A DNA stretch of 64,000 bases from NCBI RefSeq assembly GCF_003626635.1, contig NZ_RAZT01000008.1, positions 342,579 through 406,578 on the forward strand, written 5' to 3'. The notes under the pieces are model-generated. The model did not search any database and was not told the origin of the DNA. It was given only the letters and a program-made list of their open reading frames with translations. The stretch comes from Micromonospora musae (GTDB taxonomy: Bacteria > Actinomycetota > Actinomycetes > Mycobacteriales > Micromonosporaceae). The translations under genes and the position numbers were made by a program. Positions 36,066-44,273 of the stretch are shown here, in pieces. How positions within the stretch are numbered: the stretch's first letter is position 1; each line of letters begins with the position of its first letter.

Positions 36066-36791
36066 TCAGTCGAAGAAGCGGGCCAGGTGGGACTTGCTGG
36101 GCGGGTCGGCGTCGGGCGGTACGGGAGTGAGGTCGGCGAAGATCGAGGCACCGTCACAGCCCGCGTGCAGCGGGTACCAGCGCGGGGTGCCCGGCGGACG
36201 CTGAAGGCAGATCCCCTTGAAGGTCTGCACGTCGAGCAGCCGTACGTGGGTCGGGTCGGCCACCGCGTTCACGTGCCCCCACCACGGGCTCATCACGTGC
36301 AGTACGCCTCCCGGTCGGAGCACCCGGTGACACTCGTCGAGCAGCGGCAGGAAATCGATCAGGTGCTCCAGGATGTGCACGGTGAAGAAGACGTCGACCG
36401 AGTCGTCGGCCAGCGGCAGGGAGCCCGACAGGTCCGCCACCGCGTCCACCCCGCTGGCCGGGAAGATGTCCAGCCCCAGGTTGCCCGGCCACTGCTTGTT
36501 CGGCCCGCAGCCGAGGTCCACCACCACCGGATCGTGCCCGGCCACCCGTACCCGGCACCAGACGCCGAGCACCCCGGCGAGCCGCCCGATCCGGTCCCGG
36601 GCCAGCCGTAGCTGCCCCGGATCGGCGACCTCGCCGGTCACGTGGGCGACCCCCCGGTCGAAGCGCACCTCCACGGTGAGATCGCGCAGCCGGTCGTCGT
36701 GCGCCTTCTGATCGGTCCACGCCTCCGCGAGGAAGCCGTCGATCGCCCGCAGCCGATCGCCCGACGGCGGGGTCTGTGCCAACGCGACCAT
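36066..36791 (-). CDS. BON-domain plus class I SAM methyltransferase
   Basis: A 241-residue protein. Residues about 30-85 look like a BON domain (VEVRFDRGVAHVTGEVADPGQL, then GVLGVWCRVRVAGH), usually a phospholipid- or protein-binding module. Residues about 90-200 are a methyltransferase with motif I VVDLGCGPNKQWPGN and VFFTVHILEHL. ATG 36791 is preferred because GGAGG lies five bases upstream; a GTG at 36845 is also open. Methyl acceptor unknown. It converges with the LacI gene. Confidence 0.75.
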   Translation of the reverse strand: MVALAQTPPSGDRLRAIDGFLAEAWTDQKAHDDRLRDLTVEVRFDRGVAHVTGEVADPGQLRLARDRIGRLAGVLGVWCRVRVAGHDPVVVDLGCGPNKQWPGNLGLDIFPASGVDAVADLSGSLPLADDSVDVFFTVHILEHLIDFLPLLDECHRVLRPGGVLHVMSPWWGHVNAVADPTHVRLLDVQTFKGICLQRPPGTPRWYPLHAGCDGASIFADLTPVPPDADPPSKSHLARFFD

Positions 36792-37068
36792 GTCCACCTC
36801 CGGCCGCCCGTTACCCTCATCGCCGTCCGGTATGCCTGCCGCCACCGTCGCCGCGTGGATTCGCCCTCCGGCGACCGCCGCGGCCGGGCGTTGCCACGCC
36901 CCTCCGACCGGCCGCCGCCGCTCGCGCGCATCCGGCCCCCGACCGGCACCGCTGCGCGCCGCGCATCCGGCCCTGCGGCCAGCGCCGCCCGGATCCGGCC
37001 CGGCGGCCGAGGAGGATCACGGCGGACCGGGCCGCCGCGCACGGCCGCCGACGCGGCGACCGAAACGG

Positions 37069-37386
37069 TCAGCCGGTCGTGCTGCGGCGGGGGCGGCTGC
37101 CGATCCGCATCCGCTGCCGGGGCGGCGGAGCAGCCGACTTCGGCCGTTTGAGGTGGTAGCGGTGCAGTTCGCTGTTGCCGGGCAGGGAGGGGTCCTCGCT
37201 CATCGCGACCAACTCCCACCCCTGGTCGCCGGCCCGGTTCAGATGGGCCAGCGCGGTGTCCCCGTACGGGGTGACGTCGACCATCGAGCCGTCCGGGCCG
37301 TACCAGACGAAGGTGACCTCCCAGCCGAGGTCGTTCGTGGCCGCCTGGCGCCGGCGGACCAGCAGCGCGTACTCCCACTTGAGCAT
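37069..37386 (-). CDS. DUF4177-like small protein
   Basis: A 105-residue protein. It starts with a MLKWEYALLVRRR strand and continues through HLNRAGDQGWELVAM, which matches the DUF4177 pattern (tryptophan-rich, about 60 residues). The C-terminal tail is Pro/Arg-rich and likely disordered. Function unknown. It lies 39 bases downstream of the ABC-F gene on the same strand. Confidence 0.7.
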   Translation of the reverse strand: MLKWEYALLVRRRQAATNDLGWEVTFVWYGPDGSMVDVTPYGDTALAHLNRAGDQGWELVAMSEDPSLPGNSELHRYHLKRPKSAAPPPRQRMRIGSRPRRSTTG

Positions 37387-37425
37387 GGGGTCATTCTCAC
37401 CCCGGGTGACGCCGTCGGCACGGCA

Positions 37426-39063
37426 TCAATCCTCGGCGATCCGCCCCGCGTCCACCCGCAGCCGCCGGTTCGTCGCCACCGCGGCGAGCATCCGCCGGTC
37501 GTGGGTGACCAGCAGCAGCGTTCCCGGGTAGTTGGCCAGCGCCGCTTCGAGCTGTTCGATCGCGGGCAGGTCCAGATGGTTCGTGGGCTCGTCGAGCACC
37601 AGCAGGTTCACCCCGCGCCCCTGCAGCAGCGCCAACGCGGCCCGCGTCCGCTCGCCGGGGGAGAGCGTCGCGGCCGGGCGCAGCACGTGCCCGGCGCGCA
37701 GGCCGAACTTGGCGAGCAGCGTCCGCGCGTCCGCCGGCGACATCTCCGGTACGGCGGCGCGGAACGCGTCGATGAGCGGGGCGTCGCCGAGGAAGAACCC
37801 TCGGGCCTGGTCCACCTCGCCGACCACCACTCCCGGGCCGAGCGCGGCGTGACCGGTGTCGAGTGGGAGCCGCCCGAGCAGGGCGGCGAGGAGGGTGGAC
37901 TTGCCGGCCCCGTTCGCGCCGGTCACCGCCACCCGGTCGGCCCAGTCGACCTGGAGGTTCACCGGCCCGAGGGTGAAGCCGCCCCGGCGTACCACGGCGT
38001 CGCGGAGCGAGGCCACCACGGCCCCGGCGCGGGGCGCGGCGGCGATCTCCATCCGCAGCTCCCACTCCTTGCGCGGCTCCTCGACCACCTCCAGCCGCTC
38101 GATCAGCCGGTCGGTCTGGCGAGCCTTCGCGGCCTGCTTCTCCGTCGCCTCGGTGCGGAACTTCCGGCCGATCTTGTCGTTGTCGGTGGCCTTGCGCCGG
38201 GCGTTCTTGACGCCCTTCTCCATCCACGCGCGCTGGGCCCGCGCCCGGTTCTCCAGCGTCGCGCGGGTGTCGGCGTACTCCTCGTAGTCGGCCCGGGCGT
38301 GCCGGCGCGCCACCTCGCGCTCCTCCAGGTAGGCCGCGTAGCCGCCGCCGTAGTGGTTGACCTGCTGCTGCGGCAGGTCCAGCTCCAGCACCCGGGTCAC
38401 CGTCCGGGTCAGGAACTCCCGGTCGTGGCTGACCAGCACCGTGCCGGCGCGCAGCCCCGTCACGAACTCCTCCAGCCGCTCCAGCCCGGCCAGGTCCAGG
38501 TCGTTGGTGGGCTCGTCGAGCAGGAAGACGTCGTACCGGCTCAGCAGCAGCGAGGCCAGCCCCGCGCGGGCCGCCTGGCCGCCGGAGAGCCCCGTCATCA
38601 ACTGCTCCAGGTCCACCGCGAGGCCCAGCTCGGCGGCGACCTGCTCGGCCCGTTCGTCCAGGTCCGCGCCGCCGAGCGCCAACCACCGCTCCAGCGCCTC
38701 GGCGTACGCGTCGTCGGCGCCGGCCCGGCCGGCGGTGAGCCCCTCGGTGGCGGCGTCCAGGGCGAGCTGCGCCGCGGTCACCCCGGTGCGGCGGGCCAGG
38801 AAGGCGCGGACCGTCTCGCCCGGCCGCCGCTCCGGCTCCTGCGGCAGGTGCCCGACGCTCGCCGTGGGCGGGTTGAGCGTGACGCTGCCGGCCTCCACCG
38901 GCAGCAGACCGGCGAGCGTACGCAGCAGCGTCGACTTCCCGGCCCCGTTAGGCCCGACCAATCCGACGACGTCGCCCGGCGCGACGACCAGGTCCAGGCC
39001 GGTGAAGAGCGGAGTGTCGCCGTGCCCGGCGGAGAGGTTCTTGACGATCAACGTGGCGCTCAT
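37426..39063 (-). CDS. ABC-F family ATPase
   Basis: A 545-residue protein with two ABC domains and no membrane segments. Walker A motifs are GPNGAGKST and GANGAGKST; signature motifs are LSGGQAARAG and LSPGERTRAAL; Walker B/H-switch regions contain LLDEPTNDLD and VLDEPTNHLD. A Lys/Arg-rich linker (KNARRKATDNDKIGRKF) separates them. ABC-F proteins act on the ribosome, either in translation or protecting it from antibiotics. Which one applies here is not readable. It starts at ATG 39063, divergent from the ROK gene. Confidence 0.9.
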   Translation of the reverse strand: MSATLIVKNLSAGHGDTPLFTGLDLVVAPGDVVGLVGPNGAGKSTLLRTLAGLLPVEAGSVTLNPPTASVGHLPQEPERRPGETVRAFLARRTGVTAAQLALDAATEGLTAGRAGADDAYAEALERWLALGGADLDERAEQVAAELGLAVDLEQLMTGLSGGQAARAGLASLLLSRYDVFLLDEPTNDLDLAGLERLEEFVTGLRAGTVLVSHDREFLTRTVTRVLELDLPQQQVNHYGGGYAAYLEEREVARRHARADYEEYADTRATLENRARAQRAWMEKGVKNARRKATDNDKIGRKFRTEATEKQAAKARQTDRLIERLEVVEEPRKEWELRMEIAAAPRAGAVVASLRDAVVRRGGFTLGPVNLQVDWADRVAVTGANGAGKSTLLAALLGRLPLDTGHAALGPGVVVGEVDQARGFFLGDAPLIDAFRAAVPEMSPADARTLLAKFGLRAGHVLRPAATLSPGERTRAALALLQGRGVNLLVLDEPTNHLDLPAIEQLEAALANYPGTLLLVTHDRRMLAAVATNRRLRVDAGRIAED

Positions 39064-39125
39064 GAGGAGGCGAGCCTATCCGGCTGAGTGCACGCGACCC
39101 GCCCGGAAGGTGCAGACTCGGCGGA

Positions 39126-39896
39126 GTGGTGACCACACTGGCGATCGACTGCGGAGGCGGGGGCATCAAGGCCTCCGTCCTCGACGAGGCCGGCACGATG
39201 CGGACCCGCCCGCTGCGCGTGCCCACGCCGTACCCGCTGTCGACCTCGCTCTTCGTCAAGACGCTGCTCGACCTGGGGGCTCAGCTGCCCCCGGCGGACC
39301 GGGTGACCGTCGGGATGCCCGGCATGCTGCGGCACGGCGTGGTGGTGGCCACTCCGCACTACGTCACCCGGGCCGGGCCGCGCACCAGGGTCGATCCCGA
39401 CCTGCTCGCCGAGTGGTCCGGCTGGGATGCCCGCTCGGCGCTCTCCGACGCGTTCGGAACGCCGGCGCTCGTGCTCAACGACGCCGAGGTGCACGGCGCC
39501 GGGGTGGTGGCGGGCACCGGGCTGGAGCTGGTGCTCACCCTCGGTACCGGGCTGGGCAGCGCCCTCTTCGACGGGGGTGTGCTCGCGCCGCACCTGGAGC
39601 TCTCGCACGCGCCGGTGCGCTGGGGCATGACGTACGACACGTACATCGGCGAGCCGGAACGGCGACGGCTGGGCGACGCGTTCTGGTCACGCCGGGTCCG
39701 AGGGGTGGTCGACGGGCTCCGGCCGGTGTTCCGCTGGGACCGGCTCTACCTGGGTGGCGGGAACTCCCGGTTGATCCGGCCGGAGCAGTTGGCCCGGATG
39801 GGCGACGACGTGGTGGTTGTCCCGAACACGGCCGGAATCGTCGGTGGTGTCCGGGCCTGGGACCTGGCCGCCGCCCGACCCGCCCGACCCGCCTGA
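39126..39896 (+). CDS. ROK-family sugar kinase-like protein
   Basis: A 256-residue protein starting with the phosphate-binding motif LAIDCGGGGIKASVLDE and containing LTLGTGLGSALFDGGV, both ASKHA/ROK features. It resembles the polyphosphate-glucokinase branch in size. The zinc-binding CXCGXXGCXE motif of many ROK members is absent. GTG 39126 is the likely start; a second GTG follows at once. Substrate unknown, likely a hexose. Confidence 0.82.
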   Translation: MVTTLAIDCGGGGIKASVLDEAGTMRTRPLRVPTPYPLSTSLFVKTLLDLGAQLPPADRVTVGMPGMLRHGVVVATPHYVTRAGPRTRVDPDLLAEWSGWDARSALSDAFGTPALVLNDAEVHGAGVVAGTGLELVLTLGTGLGSALFDGGVLAPHLELSHAPVRWGMTYDTYIGEPERRRLGDAFWSRRVRGVVDGLRPVFRWDRLYLGGGNSRLIRPEQLARMGDDVVVVPNTAGIVGGVRAWDLAAARPARPA

Positions 39897-40005
39897 GGGG
39901 CGCGGGCAGGGCAGCTGCGTCCCGATCACCCCGGGAACAGTCGACGCCGGCGCGGCGTTGTGCCAGCGTCAGGAGTGTGACCGGCGCGAGACGAGGGAGT
40001 GGGCA

Positions 40006-40371
40006 ATGGATCTTCTGGCCGACTACCGGCGGGCGACCATGTTCTTCGAGATCGGTGACCCGACCGAGGCCGTCCGACTGCTCGAGCCGATCGTCGAGGC
40101 CGAGCCGAACAACGCCTCGGTGCGGCAGCTGCTCGCCCGGGCGTACTTTCAGTCCGCCCAGCTCAACCGGGCCGAGGAGCACCTGCGGGAGCTGGTCGAC
40201 CGGGACCCGAGCGACCACTACGCGCACCACGTGCTGGGCCGTACGCTCGAGCGGCTGAACCGGTACCCGGACGCGCTGCGGCACCTGCGGATCGCCGCCG
40301 CCATGCACAGCGGCAACGACGACTACCGCACCGCGCTGCGCCGGGTCGAGACCCGGGTCAGCGGTCGCTGA
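40006..40371 (+). CDS. Tetratricopeptide-repeat protein
   Basis: A 121-residue protein with about three TPR units (AVRLLEPIVEAEPNNASVR, AEEHLRELVDRDPSDHYAH, ALRHLRIAAAMH), forming a helical protein-interaction scaffold. ATG 40006 is chosen because GAGGGAG lies a few bases upstream and the TPR starts immediately after. A strong hairpin follows the stop. Partner unknown. Confidence 0.85.
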   Translation: MDLLADYRRATMFFEIGDPTEAVRLLEPIVEAEPNNASVRQLLARAYFQSAQLNRAEEHLRELVDRDPSDHYAHHVLGRTLERLNRYPDALRHLRIAAAMHSGNDDYRTALRRVETRVSGR

Positions 40372-40389
40372 CGTCGGAGCAGACAGAAC

Positions 40390-40420
40390 GCGAAGGGCAG
40401 CCCGGGTGGCTGCCCTTCGC
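40390..40420 (+). terminator. Strong hairpin terminator after the TPR gene
   Basis: A perfect 13-bp stem (GCGAAGGGCAGCC / GGCTGCCCTTCGC) with a five-base loop, 18 bases after the TPR stop and 40 bases before the Smr gene. No clear T-tract follows, as is common in high-GC actinobacteria. Confidence 0.7.
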
Positions 40421-40459
40421 CGTTCCCGGACCCCGTCCCGCCGGACCTAGGATGAACTG

Positions 40460-40714
40460 GTGAAGCTCAAGCTCGATCTCCACGACATCTACAACAAGGG
40501 CCACGACATCGACCGCGCGCTCCGAGGGATCATGGACGAGGCGGTCGCGAAGAAGGCCACCCTCGTGGAGATCATTCCGGGTAAGGGCTCCGGCCAGCTC
40601 AAGAAGAAGGTGCTGCGCTTCCTCGACCAGAAGGACGTCAAGCAGCTCTACCACCGGGTGGAGAAGGACTCCAAGAACTTCGGCCGGCTCTTCGTGCACT
40701 TCCGCTGGAAGTAA
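40460..40714 (+). CDS. Small Smr-domain protein
   Basis: An 84-residue protein matching a stand-alone Smr domain: LDLHDIYNKGHDIDRALRGIMDEA, then EIIPGKGSGQLKKKVLRFLD. The family often has nicking or RNA-cleaving activity, and the HGxG motif of the classic Smr is here GKGSG. GTG start. It is the last typical core-chromosome gene before the accessory region. Confidence 0.85.
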   Translation: MKLKLDLHDIYNKGHDIDRALRGIMDEAVAKKATLVEIIPGKGSGQLKKKVLRFLDQKDVKQLYHRVEKDSKNFGRLFVHFRWK

Positions 40715-40958
40715 GAGTCTCGGTCTTCCGACTTCACACGCAACCCTCTGGACAGCGTCTGACCTGCTAGAACGCCTTCCGTTGGTTTCCGGCGTCTTCC
40801 GTCGTCACTCGCACTCGGTTGTGCCGGATCTGTGCCGGCGAGCGGTTTGCTGACTCGCCATGGCGGTCGCGCCTCGTTGGCCTTAGGAGTTTCGGTCAGC
40901 CCCACGTAATCCTCCGGTGTCCCGGACAGCTGGGACATTTGGAGCGAGAATCCTAACC
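40715..40958. other. Left flank of the accessory region
   Basis: About 245 bases without a gene I can support. GC is lower than in the genes to the left. A near direct repeat (TGTGCCGGATC, then TGTGCCGGCGA, near 40820-40842) may mark an old recombination site, but no integrase, tRNA or inverted ends were found. Confidence 0.4.
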
Positions 40959-41450
40959 GTGGCATACGGGCCACATGCGACGCCAGCCGTGGTGTCTGCC
41001 AACGGCTACACCGGGCAGGTTCATTTCGACGGCACGTACATCACCATCACTCGCAAGGGCTTCATGGCGCGCCACTTCGTAGGCAAGGGCGAGAAGCGCA
41101 TCCCACTCGGCTCGGTCGCCAGCGTGCAGTGGAAACCTGCCGGCCTCGTCAACGGATTCATTCAGTTCGAGATCCCTGGGCAGGGCGGGACCCGCTCGGC
41201 GTTTGGCAGGCAGACGAGCGATGCGGCGCGGGACGAGAACTCTGTGGTTTCCACGGCGAGGCAGATGCCCGAGTTCGAGCGGGTGCGATGGGTGATCGGC
41301 CAGGCAACCGCTCTCCGTCACAACGCGCCGACACAAGTCCGCGCGCCAGTGTCCGTCGCCGACGAGCTGGCTAAGCTCGCCGCGCTGCGGGATCACGGAC
41401 TGCTGTCTCCACAGGAGTTCGAGCAGCAGAAGGCCCGCCTCCTCGGTTGA
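40959..41450 (+). CDS. DUF4429-SHOCT domain protein
   Basis: A 163-residue protein. Residues about 10-115 match DUF4429, a PH-like fold (YTGQVHFDGTYITITRKG, IPLGSVASVQWKPAG). The last about 35 residues form a SHOCT domain (VADELAKLAALRDHGLLSPQEFEQQKARLL), a short helical oligomerisation segment. The start is uncertain: GTG 40959 is chosen, and GTG 40917 is in frame. The function is unknown, and it may be the first gene of the accessory region. Confidence 0.65.
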   Translation: MAYGPHATPAVVSANGYTGQVHFDGTYITITRKGFMARHFVGKGEKRIPLGSVASVQWKPAGLVNGFIQFEIPGQGGTRSAFGRQTSDAARDENSVVSTARQMPEFERVRWVIGQATALRHNAPTQVRAPVSVADELAKLAALRDHGLLSPQEFEQQKARLLG

Positions 41451-42127
41451 AAGTGATGTTGCGGTCAGGACACCAGCGGGGCGACGAATCAACGGAGGAC
41501 CATGACGCCGTCGGGGTAATAGTCGAAGCACTGCATGTACAGAAGCAGGTCACGGAGATCGGACCACTTCTTGCCGATGGCTTGCGCGAGTTCGGCCGCG
41601 GCAGTGGCCCACCGCTGCTGCCTTCGCCGGGACATCAGCCGGTCGACGACCGCCGTACACGACGAACATTTCCGCTGGGACGAGGGCGACCCCGGCCACG
41701 ATGTTGCAGGGCCTGACTCGCCTAACGCGCGTCGGCCGTTGCTCAGTCGGTTCGCAGAGGTGCAGCTCGGCCCTGCTGGCGGGCCGCCACGGCTACTCGC
41801 ACCCGTGATCTGCGCATCACGAGTCGGTCCCCGGGCGCTGGTCCGCCGCCTGGTCCTTCTACTCCCTCCGGTGCCTCAGTCCGCGATCGTCCGCCCTTGC
41901 TCGCCGGCTTGGCTGCTCGGTTGGCTGCTCGGCGAATCTGCAAGGCCCCGGCCTTTCCTGCACACGTCTAGGGGCGGGCAGTACGTCCCGCGTGGCAACT
42001 ACAACCAGGCAGCAGCAGGTCCTTCAGGCGCGAAGGGCTCTACAGGCGGCTCTCTAGGTCTCGTCCTAGCTGGACAGCGGTACTAGGCTGGGTCGATGCC
42101 GGACCAGAGGACGCCGCGGAGGTGGAG
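41451..42127. other. Mostly non-coding stretch before the AlbA_2 gene
   Basis: Apart from a small minus-strand frame (41489-41635), I find no convincing gene. Longer frames on either strand have no family-like features. It may hold gene debris from island assembly. Confidence 0.45.
41489..41635 (-). CDS. Small hypothetical or gene remnant
   Basis: A 48-residue frame starting at ATG 41635. The frame continues upstream without a start into a CSSC (CxxC) segment, which makes it look like the tail of a larger protein. The peptide is balanced (SDLRDLLLYMQCFDYYPDG) and its codons end mostly in G/C, unlike random shadow frames. It may be a decayed zinc-ribbon gene. Confidence 0.35.
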   Translation of the reverse strand: MSRRRQQRWATAAAELAQAIGKKWSDLRDLLLYMQCFDYYPDGVMVLR

Positions 42128-43882
42128 ATGAATGAGGAACTACTTCCGAAGGAGCGCCTGGAAAGCGCAATACGTAAGGGAGAGAGCCAGTTCCGCGAAT
42201 TTAAGACGGCGCTAGAGGGTCCTCCGGGACAGAAAAGGCTGCGAGATGTTCGGGATATTAAACGAGATATTGCTGAAACCTTAGTGGCATTCGCGAATAG
42301 CGAGGGGGGGCAGCTATTCGTAGGCGTCGAGGACGACGGGACGGTAACTGGTGTACCGCACTCGGCAAATGCCATCGAAGGCCTTCTTGCCGCCCCGCAA
42401 ACAAACGTCCTAGCGCAAACACCACTGCCGTCGCCGCTGAAGTCACGAATATATCATGACGGCAAGCTGGTCCTGCTATTTGCGGTCACTAAGAGTACCG
42501 TGGCCATCCATCAAACGAGCGATGGAAGATGTCTCCAGAGGAGCGACCGGGAATCTATCCCAATCGCGACCGAGATCGTACATTTTGAGCGTCAAGAGCA
42601 GCGTTCTCGCTCCTACGATCGACAGTACGTTGACGGCGCTGACTTGGACTCCTTGGATATTCCACTCATACGCAGCCTCGGCGAGCAAGTCGCCCCCGGA
42701 ATGTCGGAAGAAAAGGTTCTTCAGCTTCTTGACCTAGCAGACTACGACGGCTTCCATGTGCGGCTTCGCCGAGCAGCGCTGCTCCTTTTCGCCAACGACG
42801 TTCAGCGGTGGCATCCTCGGTGCCAAGTTCGAATCCTCAGAGTTGTGGGCACCGAAATGCGATCGGGCAAAGAATACAATGTTTCGAGCGACGAGATCGT
42901 TCGCGGCAATATCCTTACTCTCCTGGTGCGCGCTTGGGACGCCATCCGGAACCATCTTGTGCAGGTGAGGCTCGAGCGTAGTGGCCTGTTCGAGGAGCGG
43001 GTAATGTATCCAGAGGATGCCTGCCGGGAAGCCCTGATTAACGCTGTTGCGCACCGCGACTATAGCGACGAAGGGCGCGGCGTCGAGGTGTTCGTTTACG
43101 ACGATCGGATGGAAGTAAGGAGCCCAGGCTCCCTGCTGTCGACGGTATCCGTGCAAGACCTGCTTCGGCTCTCCGGGGCCCATGAGTCGCGAAACCCGTT
43201 TGTTGCCCGAACTTTGCGCGAGGCGCGCTTCATGCGCGAGGTTGGCGAAGGAATGCGACGAATCTTTGCGCTTATGAAAGCTAATGATTTGGTGGACCCG
43301 GAGCTTCGGGCTGAAAATGACAACTTTGCCATCACACTCCATCACGAATCGGTTTTCTCCGAGACGGACCAGCGCTGGCTCGCAGCCTTTGATGGATTCA
43401 ACCTGCCCGTCGACGAGATGAAGGTCTTGCTCCTCGGGCGGGATGGTGCATTGTTTAGCACCCAGCAGGTCTTCGATGCGCTCGGATTGGTTGACACTGA
43501 GCAGTACCGCGCATTGCTCTCGAACCTTCAGCTGAAGGGGCTAGTGCTGACGCAGGTTCCGAAAGCGACAGCGTCTGCCAGGGCGAGGCGCACTAAGGTA
43601 CCAGTTAGAAGTGTCCCGCGGTTCGCAATTCGCCGTCCTATTGACTGCGAAAGAGACCTAGTCGACTTGGTCAGAGCGCTCGACTCCCTTACAGCCAATG
43701 GTCGACCGTTGGCTCCGATCGATATGACGCAAGTCAGAAGCAAGATTTCGCCGAATAATTTGTACGGACGAGCGGGGGCATCCTTGCCTCAGGCACTTCA
43801 AGCGCTCGAACTCCTCGACCGCAATAGAACTTTCACTGAACGCTTCAGGAAACTCGCGGCAATGTATTCACCGCGAAGATGA
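42128..43882 (+). CDS. AlbA_2 / HATPase-like protein (COG2865 type)
   Basis: A 584-residue protein. The N-terminal domain is AlbA_2/Schlafen-like (ESQFREFKTAL, then ETLVAFANSEGGQLFVGVEDDGTVTGV). The middle segment carries the HATPase_c_4-like region of this family (YPEDACREALINAVAHRDYS, VEVFVYDDRMEVRSPG, REVGEGMRRIFALMKANDL). The C-terminal part is probably helical, with a winged helix (YRALLSNLQLKGLVL). ATG 42128 is chosen because GGAGG lies five bases upstream. Many relatives are regulators or defence genes. GC and codon use are clearly lower than in the flanks. The stop overlaps the next small ORF as ATGA. Confidence 0.82.
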   Translation: MNEELLPKERLESAIRKGESQFREFKTALEGPPGQKRLRDVRDIKRDIAETLVAFANSEGGQLFVGVEDDGTVTGVPHSANAIEGLLAAPQTNVLAQTPLPSPLKSRIYHDGKLVLLFAVTKSTVAIHQTSDGRCLQRSDRESIPIATEIVHFERQEQRSRSYDRQYVDGADLDSLDIPLIRSLGEQVAPGMSEEKVLQLLDLADYDGFHVRLRRAALLLFANDVQRWHPRCQVRILRVVGTEMRSGKEYNVSSDEIVRGNILTLLVRAWDAIRNHLVQVRLERSGLFEERVMYPEDACREALINAVAHRDYSDEGRGVEVFVYDDRMEVRSPGSLLSTVSVQDLLRLSGAHESRNPFVARTLREARFMREVGEGMRRIFALMKANDLVDPELRAENDNFAITLHHESVFSETDQRWLAAFDGFNLPVDEMKVLLLGRDGALFSTQQVFDALGLVDTEQYRALLSNLQLKGLVLTQVPKATASARARRTKVPVRSVPRFAIRRPIDCERDLVDLVRALDSLTANGRPLAPIDMTQVRSKISPNNLYGRAGASLPQALQALELLDRNRTFTERFRKLAAMYSPRR

Positions 43883-44079
43883 GTCAATCTGGGGACAGCG
43901 CCCGTTATGCTCGGGGCTACCGACTTGGCCGGCTCAGCCGGATACTTGCCTTAGGAACTTTCGGCGCTGCAGCGGACCATGTCCGTCACGCCGCCACCCC
44001 GCTTCCAGTGCCAACCGATGCAGACCGAGACACCTTCACCGCTCTGCTCGACATCGCGCGTCGACTGCAAACGACCTGA
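43879..44079 (+). CDS. Small hypothetical protein coupled to the AlbA_2 gene
   Basis: A 66-residue protein with a basic, Arg/Gly-rich N-terminal half and a helical C-terminal half (DRDTFTALLDIARRLQT). The ATG overlaps the previous stop as ATGA, which favours a real, co-translated gene. I recognise no domain. It could be a partner or antitoxin-like modulator, but nothing in the sequence proves that. Confidence 0.5.
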   Translation: MSQSGDSARYARGYRLGRLSRILALGTFGAAADHVRHAATPLPVPTDADRDTFTALLDIARRLQTT

Positions 44080-44273
44080 CCGGGCCGTTCTCCACGACAT
44101 CTCGTTTACAAGCTGTGTGCGCGGCCCGTCCAGTTGCACTCCGCGTCCGTCTCGACCAGGTGCCAGCCAGGGTCGCTCTCTCGCGCGTTCGGGTCCCCGC
44201 ACCCGTCCAAAATCCGACTGCCGCGGCGACCGCTCGTCGCTTAGATCGGCACGAGATGCTCGGCGTGCCGCAG

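Noticed and set aside
40715..40958. tRNA-based attachment site
   Set aside because: No cloverleaf-like sequence or CCA end was found in this stretch.
40648..40974. Minus-strand frame near the left island border as an integrase remnant
   Set aside because: No catalytic Arg-His-Arg-Tyr pattern of tyrosine recombinases could be found.
41535..42086. 183-residue plus-strand frame in the gene desert
   Set aside because: Low-complexity, Arg/Pro/Ser-rich product with no domain and no ribosome-binding site.
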